Shown one piece after another: positions 51,325 through 61,106 of a stretch of 64,000 bases of DNA. A program made the position numbers and the translations under genes. Numbering within the stretch: the first letter of the stretch is position 1; each line of letters opens with the position of its first letter. A model generated the notes under the pieces. The model made no database searches and was not told where the DNA came from. It was given only the letters and a program-made list of their open reading frames with translations. The DNA comes from Candidatus Thalassospirochaeta sargassi (GTDB lineage Bacteria; Spirochaetota; Spirochaetia; UBA9216), in the NCBI GenBank assembly GCA_028532855.1, contig JAQQAL010000011.1, forward strand, positions 310,001 to 374,000, read 5' to 3'.

Positions 51325-52698
51325 ATGAATGAAAATAAAAAAATCATAATTATTGAAGATGAACAGCGGCTTCTTGATCTTTTTTTGTTCAATTTGAGGG
51401 ATAAATACCGGGTTGAGGGCTATCCTTCCGCTGAACAATTTTTAGATATTTATGTTCCTGAAGAGACCCTGATGGTAATAACCGATGTCCGCCTTCCGCA
51501 GAAAAGCGGGATTGATGTGCTTAAGGCTGTTAAACTGGTTTCTGCCGAGGTTCCGGTTGTAATAATGACCGCCTACGGTTCAATTGATCAGGCTGTTTCA
51601 GCGGTTAAGCTGGGTGCCTATGACTATCTTACCAAACCGGTTTCTTTTACACAGATTGAAGAGGTAATTGAAAGGGCTTTAACCCTGAGGGATAATATTA
51701 CTGAAGAAGCGCCCCTGTTTCCCTCGGATTCGGGGTTTATAACCGCCGATAAAATTACAGTTGATCAACTCAACCTTGCAGCGCAGGTTGCGCCCCAGAA
51801 AATACCGGTGCTTATTCTTGGAGAAACGGGAACCGGAAAAGAGATAGTCTCTGAGCTGGTGCATAAGGCGAGCGGACGCAAGGGTGAGTTTGTAAAAATA
51901 AACTGTGCGGCGATTCCTGCGGAACTGCTTGAAGGAGAACTCTTCGGCTACAAAAAAGGTGCCTTTACCGGGGCTTCAGAGTCCTATGAAGGCAAGATTA
52001 AATTGTCGGATGGCGGAACCCTTTTTCTGGACGAGATAGGAGATCTATCAGAGTCGCTTCAAGCGACACTGCTCAGGGTCCTTGAGGATCAGAGTTTCTA
52101 TCCCCTTGGCGATAATAATCTTGTATCGGTAGATCTGCGTGTTATAGCGGCAACAAATAGTGATTTAAAGGCTGAGGTTGAGGCCGGCCGGTTCAGATCA
52201 GATTTATACTACAGGCTTGCTGTGGTTCCCGTTAGAATTCCACCGTTGCGTGACCGACCGGGAGATGCTGTTCTTATAGCAAGAAGGTTTTTTGAAGAAC
52301 TTGTTTCTGAAGGTGATATCAAGGCCAAATCGATTGATGACAATGTCTATGATGCTTTCTCCTTTTACACCTGGCCCGGTAACGTTCGGGAATTGCGAAA
52401 CACTGTTACACAGATGGCCCTGCTTTCTCAGGATGAGGTGGTAGGTATTGAACGCCTGCCTTCTGAAATAATGCAGGAAAATAGCAATGCGGAGGGCATA
52501 CCGGCAACCTATGAAGAGCTTAAGGAAATGAAAAAAATACTTAAGAATGAGACGGTGTCAAAGATTGAGAAGCGTTTTCTGATTTCTGTGCTATCTAAGA
52601 ATAACTGGAATGTTTCGAGAACAGCTGCTGCTGCCGGAATAGACAGACGCTACCTGCAGAATCTTATGAAAAAATACGGTATAAAAAAACAGGCCTGA
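51325..52698 (+). CDS. NtrC-type sigma-54 response regulator
   Basis: 457 residues. The receiver has Asp in VITDVRLPQKSG and the MTAYGS switch region. The AAA+ domain has GETGTGKE, the canonical GAFTGA contact loop and GGTLFLDEIGD. The C-terminal Fis-type helix-turn-helix (RTAAAAGIDRRYLQNLMKK) resembles PrsR/PEP-CTERM-type regulators. It is cotranscribed with the 7TM kinase. The convergent radical SAM gene carries a sigma-54 promoter (54278-54294), the only other one found near this pair. Confidence 0.94.
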   Translation: MNENKKIIIIEDEQRLLDLFLFNLRDKYRVEGYPSAEQFLDIYVPEETLMVITDVRLPQKSGIDVLKAVKLVSAEVPVVIMTAYGSIDQAVSAVKLGAYDYLTKPVSFTQIEEVIERALTLRDNITEEAPLFPSDSGFITADKITVDQLNLAAQVAPQKIPVLILGETGTGKEIVSELVHKASGRKGEFVKINCAAIPAELLEGELFGYKKGAFTGASESYEGKIKLSDGGTLFLDEIGDLSESLQATLLRVLEDQSFYPLGDNNLVSVDLRVIAATNSDLKAEVEAGRFRSDLYYRLAVVPVRIPPLRDRPGDAVLIARRFFEELVSEGDIKAKSIDDNVYDAFSFYTWPGNVRELRNTVTQMALLSQDEVVGIERLPSEIMQENSNAEGIPATYEELKEMKKILKNETVSKIEKRFLISVLSKNNWNVSRTAAAAGIDRRYLQNLMKKYGIKKQA

Positions 52699-52726
52699 AC
52701 CAGGCGGCTCAGACCTGTGTCCCGGT

Positions 52727-54226
52727 TTATACTTCTACCGGTTCTCCTTTCTGGTCTTTCTTGGCATCAGCTGAATCATTATCAACAGTTGCCGGAATCT
52801 CTTTGCCGGACTGGAATTCCCAGAGCTTTTTATATCTCGCTTCTTCCTTGTACCAGCGGAAGCCCGGAGTGTTTATATCTTTCTCCCATTCATCGTCTAT
52901 CAGCTCTTTTACTCTTGCAGAATAATTATCGATGTGTTTCATGACCTTCTCGTCGTTTACTATATCCTCAGAGCCGACATGTGCCTCTTTTGCCACATGT
53001 TTGTGAACTGCATTTCGAAGGACATGGGGGTTATCGATGATCATGCAGGGTCTTCTGAGGTTCGCATTCTCATTATACGGGAAGGAGCTCCTGATTTCTT
53101 TGAAAAACGGACTGTTGAAGATATCAATGAGCGGTTTATCCCTGATGTTATCCACTCCGAAGTGGGCGAATACGCATGCTTCTACATTACCTGAGTTCAG
53201 GATGTGCAGATACTGTCTGCCGCCGGCAAGGCAACCGGAAACAAGCTCTCCATCATTCCAGAAGTCAGCAAGAAAAAGCGGATATTTTGCTCTGAATTCC
53301 TTGACCTTTTTACCTGTCATTACGCGCTGTTCCGGTGTAGGCATTAGTTCAAGCATCGGATCCTTACCGACAGGCATGAATTGGAAGAACCATCCGAAAA
53401 TCGCACCCAGGTCAAGAAAATGCTCCATGAGTTTTTCATCGGTAATTACATCAAAATTCTGTTTTGTGACAGTGACGGATATGCCGAAAAGGACGCCCTC
53501 TTTTCTAAGATTGGCCATTGCTGTGTGGATTTTATTCCACATACCCTTTCCGCGTCTTGCATCGGTCTGTTCCTCCCAGCCTTCGACTGAAATAGCTGCC
53601 GCTACATTTCCTAGTTTGGCAAGCTTTTTACAGGTTTCCTTGTCAAGCAGGGTGCTGTTTGTGTATGTGAGGAAGAACATATCGCTGTGTTTTTTAAACA
53701 GACGAAGCAGAATATCCTTCATGATCCAGGGCTCTCCGCCGGATATGACAACGAAATATGAACCGTTTTCCTTGAGCTGAGTCAGGATGCTGTCAAGTTC
53801 AGATTCAGATAATTCTCCGTCTTTCAGATAGAGGCCGGAGTAGCAGCCGGTGCAATGGAGGTTGCATCGCATTGTCGGGCTGATTGTGACAAAGTTCGGC
53901 ATCCACTTCTCCTGTGGATCTTTTCTTATTTCGTTTCTGATCGCAGCGCCCTTGTAAAAGTGGTTATATACGAGGTTTGTCAGAATCCTCTTTTTATAAC
54001 GGTTGCTGAGCTCTTTTCCGACACGCAGGAAGATCTCATGAAATGGTGTATTTTCTTTAAGTGATTTATCCAGACCGATTATAAAAAACGAAAGACTGTC
54101 GTCTGCGTCAAGATACTTGTTTGAGTATTCTACAAGTCTTTCCAGATCTCTCCTTTTTCCGGAGAACCCCTTTACCATTCTGTTGAACAGGATTCTCCTC
54201 AGAATTGGATTATCCATTTTTCCCAT
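52727..54226 (-). CDS. Radical SAM protein with SPASM-like C-terminus, sigma-54 controlled
   Basis: 499 residues. A helical N-terminal region (1-108) precedes the radical SAM motif CNLHCTGC (C121, C125, C128) and the ISGGEPW motif. A SPASM-like region follows near 310-350 (GCLAGGRQYLHI, then VEACVFAH). The last 130 residues are charged and helical. I cannot assign a substrate; both peptide-modifying and lipid-modifying radical SAM enzymes are possible. A GAGGAGA ribosome-binding site and an upstream -24/-12 promoter are clear. It ends 28 bp from the convergent NtrC-type regulator. Confidence 0.87.
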   Translation of the reverse strand: MGKMDNPILRRILFNRMVKGFSGKRRDLERLVEYSNKYLDADDSLSFFIIGLDKSLKENTPFHEIFLRVGKELSNRYKKRILTNLVYNHFYKGAAIRNEIRKDPQEKWMPNFVTISPTMRCNLHCTGCYSGLYLKDGELSESELDSILTQLKENGSYFVVISGGEPWIMKDILLRLFKKHSDMFFLTYTNSTLLDKETCKKLAKLGNVAAAISVEGWEEQTDARRGKGMWNKIHTAMANLRKEGVLFGISVTVTKQNFDVITDEKLMEHFLDLGAIFGWFFQFMPVGKDPMLELMPTPEQRVMTGKKVKEFRAKYPLFLADFWNDGELVSGCLAGGRQYLHILNSGNVEACVFAHFGVDNIRDKPLIDIFNSPFFKEIRSSFPYNENANLRRPCMIIDNPHVLRNAVHKHVAKEAHVGSEDIVNDEKVMKHIDNYSARVKELIDDEWEKDINTPGFRWYKEEARYKKLWEFQSGKEIPATVDNDSADAKKDQKGEPVEV

Positions 54227-54277
54227 ATTTCTTTCTCCTCTAATAAGAACATTATTGTGTTTGTTTTCTTATTCGGA

Positions 54278-54294
54278 TGCAGGAATTGTGCCAA
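54278..54294 (-). promoter_or_regulatory. Sigma-54 (-24/-12) promoter of the radical SAM gene
   Basis: On the minus strand, TTGGCACA-ATTC-CTGCA has the invariant GG and GC at the right spacing and differs from consensus only at two flexible positions. It would give a leader of about 40 bases before the ATG at 54226. Confidence 0.8.
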
Positions 54295-54404
54295 AATGAA
54301 TCAGAGAATAGTTTTGGAGTCCTAAATTGTTGTCCTGTATAGAAATATTATTTTTATTGTCAATTTGTTAAAATAACGTGAAGGAGTAAATTGCGAAGTT
54401 TTTG

Positions 54405-54432
54405 ATGAAAAAGAAGCCCCTGAGAAGGGGCT
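54405..54432 (-). terminator. Rho-independent terminator after the UMP kinase gene
   Basis: AGCCCCT (54415-54421) and AGGGGCT (54426-54432) form a 7-bp stem around four bases. On the minus strand it is followed by a T-rich tract. A separate perfect stem-loop (GGTGCGAA 54469-54476, TTCGCACC 54484-54491) lies between it and the gene stop. Confidence 0.85.
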
Positions 54433-54510
54433 GATGCATGTAATTCTTTAATTTATATGGATTTATGCGGTGCGAAGTGAAAATTCGCACCATTTGTATT
54501 TCTGTTGAAG

Positions 54511-55206
54511 TTATCGGGGACCGATTACTGTGCCCTCAAACTCTTCGTTTTCAAGCAGTTTTGACATGTTTTTTATGTCTTTTCCTGCTGCAGTTATAAC
54601 AGTCAGGTTCAGTTCTGCGGCTTTTTTTGTTGCAACCGGATCAAATGGGACATTTTTTCCGGGTACCCATTTATCCCCGACAAGCTCCTTGAGTTCGTCC
54701 CAGCTCATTTTATCGAGAGGGACAGCATCAGGATCCAGTTTCGGATCAGCTGAATATACCTTTGATATATTCGAGAGGTTGATTACTGTATCTGCTCCAA
54801 AGCGCTCAGCAAGTACTACCGCGTCAAAATCAGTTGACCATCCCGGTTTCCAGCCTGCAGCAACCATTATGCGGCCGTCAAAGCTTCCTGGGGCGCTTGG
54901 GTCTGTAACAACCTCGTTTTTACACAGTTCTCCGAAGATTCCTTTAACAAGCTGGCCGTTAAGTCGTGTCGCCATAATTCCAATCCAGTCCTGCAAATCA
55001 GTGTCTGCTGCACTTGATATCTCTCTGTATGCCGTCTGATATGCCCTTGCAGGTCCTCCGCCGCCGGTAACGAAGATAAGCTTGCGTTTCGGGTTGCGGT
55101 TCAGGTAAGCGGTGATTTCAGAATGAAATTCCTTTAAAAACTCAGTATCGACTTTGTCCGGCGCAATGATTGATCCGCCGAGTGATATAACCTTGATATT
55201 TTCCAT
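54511..55206 (-). CDS. pyrH: UMP kinase, archaeal-type branch of the amino-acid kinase family
   Basis: 231 residues. The N-terminal SLGGSII and TGGGGPAR motifs, an ATRLNGQLV segment near 82, the SNISKVYSADP nucleotide segment and FDPVATKKA near 190 are those of the compact archaeal UMP kinase type rather than the usual bacterial PyrH. It makes UDP from UMP. It appears monocistronic. Confidence 0.87.
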   Translation of the reverse strand: MENIKVISLGGSIIAPDKVDTEFLKEFHSEITAYLNRNPKRKLIFVTGGGGPARAYQTAYREISSAADTDLQDWIGIMATRLNGQLVKGIFGELCKNEVVTDPSAPGSFDGRIMVAAGWKPGWSTDFDAVVLAERFGADTVINLSNISKVYSADPKLDPDAVPLDKMSWDELKELVGDKWVPGKNVPFDPVATKKAAELNLTVITAAGKDIKNMSKLLENEEFEGTVIGPR

Positions 55207-55270
55207 ACCCCTACTATATGGATATAAAGCTCTTGAAACAAGGCTGAATTGAGGCTTATACTAACGATAG

Positions 55271-57673
55271 ATGAGGCTTTTCAAAAAAAAAGAGACACCA
55301 GAACAGACTGATATTGTACATGAAAAATGGAACACATCTTTTTCGATGTTTCAGGATCACAGATTTAACCCTGAATCGTCCGAGGCCTATTCTTCGACGG
55401 TGGGGCGCGGCAATCTCAGGCTTAAACTAAGCAGGAAGAACCTCTTTGCCTGGACTGATGATCCACTCTACAGATATGATGATTTTCTTCTTAACGCTGA
55501 AGTGGGGATAGACCCGTCAAACGGATATTCTTCTGCAGGTTTTCTTTTCAGGCGCACCGATGATCTCAGTTATTACTATTTTTTAGTTTCAAACAAAGGG
55601 CATTACAGGCTTGACCTGGTGTTGAACGGTACGCCCCGGATTCTCATTGACTGGACCAAAGGTCCGGAATTCAATTCTGAAAAATTCAACATTATGATCT
55701 CAGCCGAGGGTTCACGTCTAAGCTTTTATATAGATGGAAAATGGGTTGGTAATGTTTCAGATGACAGCCTTGTTGCAGGAGGTTTTTCCTTCGCTGGGCA
55801 GAACTATGATGAGTCTGATCAGGCTGCTTTTTATCTGACGAGGGTTGAGCTTGAATCACGTCCGGTACAGCTTGAGTCCCGACGGAAGAGGTTGCTGCCG
55901 GAAACGGTACCTGCAGAGACACGCCTCGCATTCGCCGAAAGCCATATGCGCAGCGGTAACTATGCGGCTGCACTGGTTGAGATAAGAAAGCTGCTCCCGG
56001 AAGTGGGAAATAATGCCGCGGCTCTTATGACGGCAGCTGACTGCTGCATGAATCTGGAAATGTATACCGAGGCGTCGCGCCTTCTGGACAAGGTCACTAC
56101 TGAGGAGCGGGGCGAAAGGTTTTTTCTTCAGAAAGCCGGACTCCTGTATCTTATGAACGACTTTATAGCCCTGCGCGATCTCCTTTCTCAACAGGATGAC
56201 TTAATCAACAGAAACGCGGCTGCCAGCAATCTGCTCGGCAATGCCGAATATTCTCTGGGCAACTGGTCTGGGGCTGCAAAACACTATACTATAGCCTGGG
56301 AAATTGACGACAGCCAACCGCTGTTCGCCTTCAATGCCGCCCGCGCTTATGAACGCAGTCGTCAGGCTGAGAAGGCTGCTGAAATGTATGGAAATGCCGC
56401 CCGGCAATATTTTCGCTCCGGAGAGTATGATGAACTGGCAGGAATTCTGCCTTTCCTTGAGGCTATTGATGAATCAAACCCTGAAACCAGGAGCCTTAAG
56501 GCCAAACTGTTGTTTCAGGATAACGATTTTAATGCTGCGGGAAAAATATTCAATGCCCTGATAAAAGAGGGCAGCGTCGACAGTACTGTTTATTATTTGA
56601 ATGCTTTGATTGAAGCACGAAACAGCCGGCCCCGAAAAGCCTCCGAATACTTCAGGAAGGCTATTGAGCTGGAGCCGGATTACTATCTTTATCATTTTAA
56701 ATTTGCTGAATACCTCTTTCTCACAGATGGACCTTATGAAGAACCGCTTGAGCGTGCAAGGGAACTTGCCCCGAATGACCCCTGGGTTCTGAACCTTTCC
56801 GGGCAGGTGCTGGTTGAGAAAGCTGATTATGATTCAGCCGCGGCATGTTTTAAGGATGCAATTGAGGCTGCCGGTGATGAAGATGAAATAAGGGTGAATT
56901 ATTCTGAGGCGCTTTTTCTCGCTGGTAGGACAGAAGATTCTCTGAATCTGCTTACAGGCGACAGCCCTGATGTGCTTAATCAGCGCGGAAACATCCAGTC
57001 CAGACTGAATAACTTTGACGCTGCAGTGGATGAGTATGAAGCTGCCTACAGGGCGGACAGAAGCCGTGCAGATATAATCCTGAATCTGGCTGCTGCGTGC
57101 ATCGAAATCGACTCTTTCAGCCGCTCTGAAGAACTGCTTGTGAGAATTCTCGATGCCGGAGAGAATGCTCAGGCCTATAACCTTATGGGAAATCTTGCCC
57201 TGCTGAAAGGTGAATACAGCCGGGCTGAGGCAGCATACAAAAAAGCTGTGGATCTTGATCCGGAATTTGTTGATGCTGTCTGTAATCTGGCGGAGCTGCA
57301 TATAAGCAGAGAACAGCTTGCTGAAGCTGATATAGTGCTTTCTGCTCTAAAGGTGAAAAATCCCGGAGAGAGGACTTTGTCGTTGAAAGAATCCATATTC
57401 AGAAAGCGGATGAATATTTACAGATGCAGCCTCTGTGGTGAGGAATGGATAGTGCCGAAAAAACTCCCTGAACAGCCTGCGCTGCAGCTTGTAGGTGAAC
57501 CGCCGGATAATATGCCGGCCGGAAAATGCGGCGGATGCGGAAAGCTATACTGCATCGGCTGTGCGAAAGAACATCTGCATGAAGGCCGACTGGTCTGTGC
57601 CGAATGCGGGGAGCGGTTGAAGCTTTCTGAAGACTGGATGCGTTACCTCTACCATGAAAGTGATTTGACTTGA
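55271..57673 (+). CDS. Multidomain TPR protein with N-terminal LamG-like and C-terminal zinc-binding region
   Basis: 800 residues, no signal peptide. Residues about 15-195 form a beta-rich concanavalin/LamG-like or DUF1080-like domain (with GFLFRRTDDLSYYYFLVSNK, given from about 93-112). About 215-715 is a long array of TPR repeats. The last 80 residues hold several cysteine pairs (CSLCGEEW, CGGCGKLYCIGC, CAEC), one or two zinc sites. No family is known to me for the whole. A scaffold role is likely. It starts the unit with the LolA-like, RodZ-like and rimO genes. Confidence 0.8.
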   Translation: MRLFKKKETPEQTDIVHEKWNTSFSMFQDHRFNPESSEAYSSTVGRGNLRLKLSRKNLFAWTDDPLYRYDDFLLNAEVGIDPSNGYSSAGFLFRRTDDLSYYYFLVSNKGHYRLDLVLNGTPRILIDWTKGPEFNSEKFNIMISAEGSRLSFYIDGKWVGNVSDDSLVAGGFSFAGQNYDESDQAAFYLTRVELESRPVQLESRRKRLLPETVPAETRLAFAESHMRSGNYAAALVEIRKLLPEVGNNAAALMTAADCCMNLEMYTEASRLLDKVTTEERGERFFLQKAGLLYLMNDFIALRDLLSQQDDLINRNAAASNLLGNAEYSLGNWSGAAKHYTIAWEIDDSQPLFAFNAARAYERSRQAEKAAEMYGNAARQYFRSGEYDELAGILPFLEAIDESNPETRSLKAKLLFQDNDFNAAGKIFNALIKEGSVDSTVYYLNALIEARNSRPRKASEYFRKAIELEPDYYLYHFKFAEYLFLTDGPYEEPLERARELAPNDPWVLNLSGQVLVEKADYDSAAACFKDAIEAAGDEDEIRVNYSEALFLAGRTEDSLNLLTGDSPDVLNQRGNIQSRLNNFDAAVDEYEAAYRADRSRADIILNLAAACIEIDSFSRSEELLVRILDAGENAQAYNLMGNLALLKGEYSRAEAAYKKAVDLDPEFVDAVCNLAELHISREQLAEADIVLSALKVKNPGERTLSLKESIFRKRMNIYRCSLCGEEWIVPKKLPEQPALQLVGEPPDNMPAGKCGGCGKLYCIGCAKEHLHEGRLVCAECGERLKLSEDWMRYLYHESDLT

Positions 57674-57695
57674 CAAATAGCTGTGCATCAGTAAT

Positions 57696-58409
57696 ATGAA
57701 ACATAATATCATGGACAAAATCAAACGAATTATATTCAGCATAACATTTTTAATCCTGTCGTCGGAAGTTCTTTTTGCACAGGAAATAGTAACGGCGGTG
57801 AGCTTTTTTGAAAACATCTCTACGTATTATGGGGATGTCTTTGATTATGAAGCGGAGATTTCGATTACCCAGGGAACAGGTGCAGACGCATCTGTGTCTT
57901 CCGGTGTGATTTACTATAAAAGCCCGAACCTGCTTCGGATTGATTTCACTGAACCTAATGAGCAGGTAATCTGTGCTACCGGGAGTGATCTTCTAATTTA
58001 TCTTCCCAAACAGGTTGTAGTAATGACTCAGAAACTCAAAAGGCACAGTGACGCAACGCTCGCAACCATGGCAAGCAGCCAGGGGCTTGATCTGCTTGAG
58101 AAGGGGTACAGTATAAGTTATCTGGACGGACCTGATCCTGTACCGCTGGAAGAAGGCTCAAATGAGCTTGTTACAAAACTGAAACTCGAATGGCGTACTA
58201 CTGAGCAGGGGTTCAGACAGATCGAGATGTCTATTGGAAAGGATAATCTGATTCGAAGGATGAAGGCTGTTACTCCTGAAATGGAAGAGGTTCAGTTTGA
58301 TTTTGTAGGTATAGAGATTAATCAAAATATCCCCGATATTCGATTTGAATACGAAGTTCCGGCTTCAGCATACGAAATTAAAAACTTTCTTTTTGAACCT
58401 GAAGGATGA
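57696..58409 (+). CDS. LolA-like outer-membrane lipoprotein carrier
   Basis: 237 residues with a signal peptide (about 1-25, ending LFAQEI) and a LolA-like open beta-barrel half-fold: YYKSPNLLRIDFTEPNEQVICATGSDLLIYLP is the typical core (about 66-97). It should carry lipoproteins across the periplasm. Spirochaetes have many lipoproteins, so a LolA-type carrier fits. The RodZ-like gene follows after 4 bp. Confidence 0.83.
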   Translation: MKHNIMDKIKRIIFSITFLILSSEVLFAQEIVTAVSFFENISTYYGDVFDYEAEISITQGTGADASVSSGVIYYKSPNLLRIDFTEPNEQVICATGSDLLIYLPKQVVVMTQKLKRHSDATLATMASSQGLDLLEKGYSISYLDGPDPVPLEEGSNELVTKLKLEWRTTEQGFRQIEMSIGKDNLIRRMKAVTPEMEEVQFDFVGIEINQNIPDIRFEYEVPASAYEIKNFLFEPEG

Positions 58410-58413
58410 TCGA

Positions 58414-59574
58414 ATGGAATCAATAAGTCAGAAGTTAGTAACAGCCAGAGAATCTCTCGGTTATTCTATTGAGCAGATTGCCCGGGAAACCAATATTGCC
58501 AAGAGTTATCTGACGGCTCTTGAAGCAGAGAATTTTGATGCTTTCCCCGGAGAGACATATCTGCTCGGATTTTTGAGGAATTATTCTGAATACCTCGGTC
58601 TTGATCCTGAAGAGATGATAAGTCTGTATCGGAATATGATTATTCAGGAACAGCCGGCACCTATAGAAGAGCTGCTTGATACGAGAAAGCCTCTACCTAA
58701 AGGATTGCCCGCTGTAATTATAATCCTTATTGTTCTGGGTCTGGCAGCAGCAGGGTATTTCTATGTATACCCGAATTTCATAGCCGGACGCCCGGACAAT
58801 GAAAGGGTCAGGGTTCAGGAAACGGCGGAAGAAACTCCTGCTGAAAAGCTCAATATAAAGAATACTTATGAATTTTCAGACGAGGTCCTTGAGAAACGAT
58901 TTAGAAAGGATGATGCTGTCTCAATCGGTCTTAACGGAGATAAATATCTTGTTGTTATTGCAGATATAGCTGAGTCGGTGAAATTTGTACATCCGCAGGG
59001 TGAGCTGCTCATGAAAGCCGGAGATGAGGCTATGATTGATCTGGATGGTGATGAATCCGCTGATGTGCGAATGCTGCTGCGAACCTCGGACCCTGATAAC
59101 AGTTCAATTGTTCTTCATGTAGACCGTTTTGTACAGTCATCAGCACCCGGGAAGATCGAGGTTGCGGGCGAAGTGCCCGAAGCAGCTGTTCCGCCTTCTA
59201 ATACGGGAACAGGCGCAAGTACTGCGGGACGCCCCGGCGCTCCGTCCAGGGCTGTTGATCCTGTTATTATCAGGGAAGCCGATACGATGGAGTCATTTAC
59301 TCTAAACATCATTTTCAGAGGCTACTGTCTGCTTAGATACGATGCAGATTCCACTATCCGTGAGGAACGATATTTTCATAAGAGTGAGACATTCAGGCTG
59401 GATGTCAATTCCAGCGTCAGATTGTGGGCTTCAAATGCCGGTGCTTTGTCCGCCAAGGTAAACGGTGTTGATATAGACCTTGGCGGTTCAGGTGAAATTA
59501 CAGCGCGATCACTTCAGTGGGCTTATAACACTGACAGTTCGAAATATGAATTGAAGATGATTCCGCTCTACTAG
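58414..59574 (+). CDS. RodZ-like helix-turn-helix membrane protein
   Basis: 386 residues from ATG 58414 with AAGGATG upstream; a longer frame from 58345 lies inside the LolA-like gene and is rejected. The N-terminal HTH_25 domain (about 5-75, LVTARESLGYSIEQIARETNI given in part) is followed by a membrane segment (about 94-114) and an extracytoplasmic part with a DUF4115-like end domain (about 300-385). RodZ proteins tie MreB filaments to the cell wall machinery and set cell shape. Confidence 0.88.
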   Translation: MESISQKLVTARESLGYSIEQIARETNIAKSYLTALEAENFDAFPGETYLLGFLRNYSEYLGLDPEEMISLYRNMIIQEQPAPIEELLDTRKPLPKGLPAVIIILIVLGLAAAGYFYVYPNFIAGRPDNERVRVQETAEETPAEKLNIKNTYEFSDEVLEKRFRKDDAVSIGLNGDKYLVVIADIAESVKFVHPQGELLMKAGDEAMIDLDGDESADVRMLLRTSDPDNSSIVLHVDRFVQSSAPGKIEVAGEVPEAAVPPSNTGTGASTAGRPGAPSRAVDPVIIREADTMESFTLNIIFRGYCLLRYDADSTIREERYFHKSETFRLDVNSSVRLWASNAGALSAKVNGVDIDLGGSGEITARSLQWAYNTDSSKYELKMIPLY

Positions 59575-59603
59575 AGTTGATAAAGCCTTCTACAGGAAGA
59601 AAT

Positions 59604-60983
59604 TTGGATAAAAAAAGAATATATTACCTGGAAAATCTCGGATGCGCCAAGAATCAGGTAGATGCCGAGGTTATGATTGCCGCTCTTGACGATAGGGGCT
59701 GGACACGCACGATGGAGCCGGTGCATGCAGGCCTTATAATCATCAATACCTGCGGATTTATTGAGCCGGCTAAAGAAGAATCAGTCGACGTACTTATATC
59801 CTTTCGTGACGCATTCCCCGATGCGGCTGTTATTGCAGCCGGTTGTTTATCGCAGCGATATGCTGAAGATTTGGCGGAGTCGATGCCTGAACTTGACGGT
59901 ATTTTCGGAAACAATTCTGTATCAATGATCGCGGATTACGCTGATCGACTTGTTTCAGGTGAGCCGCAGATTGTCAGGGCTCCGGCATTAAGCGAGATAG
60001 AGCCGAAGTTTATTGAAAGGGACGATGTACTTGCCGTCGGCAGAACGACCCTTCTTTCCGGTTCTTCAACTGCTTATGTGAAACTTGCTGAAGGCTGCAG
60101 TAATAACTGCAGTTTCTGTGCTATACCTATAATCCGCGGCACCCTGCGCAGCAGGAAGCCAGAAAGCATACTTGATGAAATTAAAAACCTTGCCGGTTCC
60201 GGAATCCGTGAAATAAACCTGATTGCTCAGGACCTTGGATCATACGGAATTGATATTGATAAAAAAGGCAGATGCCTGCTGCCGCAGCTCCTGAAGGATA
60301 TTGAAAAAATTTCCGGAGATTTTTTCGTTAGAATGCTCTACATCCATCCGGATAATTTTCCGCTGGATATTCTTGATATCTGCAGTGAAAGCGATCGTAT
60401 TGTTTCCTATTTCGATATTCCGTTTCAGCATGCATCGGCACCTGTTCTTTATTCAATGAATCGAAGCGGCGACGCCGAGATTTATATGGAGCTGCTGCAA
60501 AAGATAAGAGCTAAACTTCCCGATGCAGTGATAAGGACCACCTTTCTGCTTGGTTTTCCCGGTGAGAAGAAGAAAGATGTTGAAGTCCTTGAACGCTTCA
60601 TCAGGGCTGCAGAAATTGAATGGGCCGGTTTCTTCGCCTTTTCGAGGGAAGAAGATACAGCAGCCTATGAGATGGAAGGTCCGCGAAAGCATAAACGCCG
60701 ATTTAGGGAGGCCGAAAAGAATGTTGAACAGCTGCAGGAAATACAAACGGCAATAACGGCGAAGAGCCTTAGCCGTTTTGTCGGCCGAAGTTTCAGTCTA
60801 CTGGTTGAGGAAGGGGTGGAAGAAGAAGACCTATATCTCTGCCGTGCCTGGTTTCAGGCCCCTGAGGTAGATGGGCTTGTTGTTCTTCATGCAGAAGAGA
60901 ATTATCTCAATCCGGGAGATTTTGTTGAGGCTGAGATAACAGGCATTAACGGGATTGATCTTGAAGCCCGCCTGAAAAAATAA
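59604..60983 (+). CDS. rimO: Ribosomal protein S12 methylthiotransferase
   Basis: 459 residues from a TTG at 59604 with AGGAAG upstream; the TTG at 59577 is an alternative. The UPF0004 domain has cysteines in LGCAKN, NTCGFI and GCLSQRY. The radical SAM motif is CSNNCSFC, followed by the RimO-type IRGTLRSR. A TRAM domain closes the protein. RimO adds a methylthio group to an aspartate of ribosomal protein S12. Confidence 0.94.
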   Translation: MDKKRIYYLENLGCAKNQVDAEVMIAALDDRGWTRTMEPVHAGLIIINTCGFIEPAKEESVDVLISFRDAFPDAAVIAAGCLSQRYAEDLAESMPELDGIFGNNSVSMIADYADRLVSGEPQIVRAPALSEIEPKFIERDDVLAVGRTTLLSGSSTAYVKLAEGCSNNCSFCAIPIIRGTLRSRKPESILDEIKNLAGSGIREINLIAQDLGSYGIDIDKKGRCLLPQLLKDIEKISGDFFVRMLYIHPDNFPLDILDICSESDRIVSYFDIPFQHASAPVLYSMNRSGDAEIYMELLQKIRAKLPDAVIRTTFLLGFPGEKKKDVEVLERFIRAAEIEWAGFFAFSREEDTAAYEMEGPRKHKRRFREAEKNVEQLQEIQTAITAKSLSRFVGRSFSLLVEEGVEEEDLYLCRAWFQAPEVDGLVVLHAEENYLNPGDFVEAEITGINGIDLEARLKK

Positions 60984-61106
60984 CAAAAGAAATTTTTTTG
61001 CTGATGAAGCAATTCCGGAGTATAATTCACACAATTCTTTTTTTATGATAGTCTAATGAGGCAAATTAGCTGAAATCCCGCATTAATTTAACAGGAGACT
61101 ATTTTT

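Noticed and set aside
53037-53780. Open frame of 247 codons on the plus strand
   Set aside because: It is antisense to the radical SAM gene, which has convincing motifs, promoter and ribosome-binding site.
54469-54491. Second intrinsic terminator after pyrH
   Set aside because: The 8-bp stem is perfect, but no T-run follows on either strand; it is kept only as a stem-loop.
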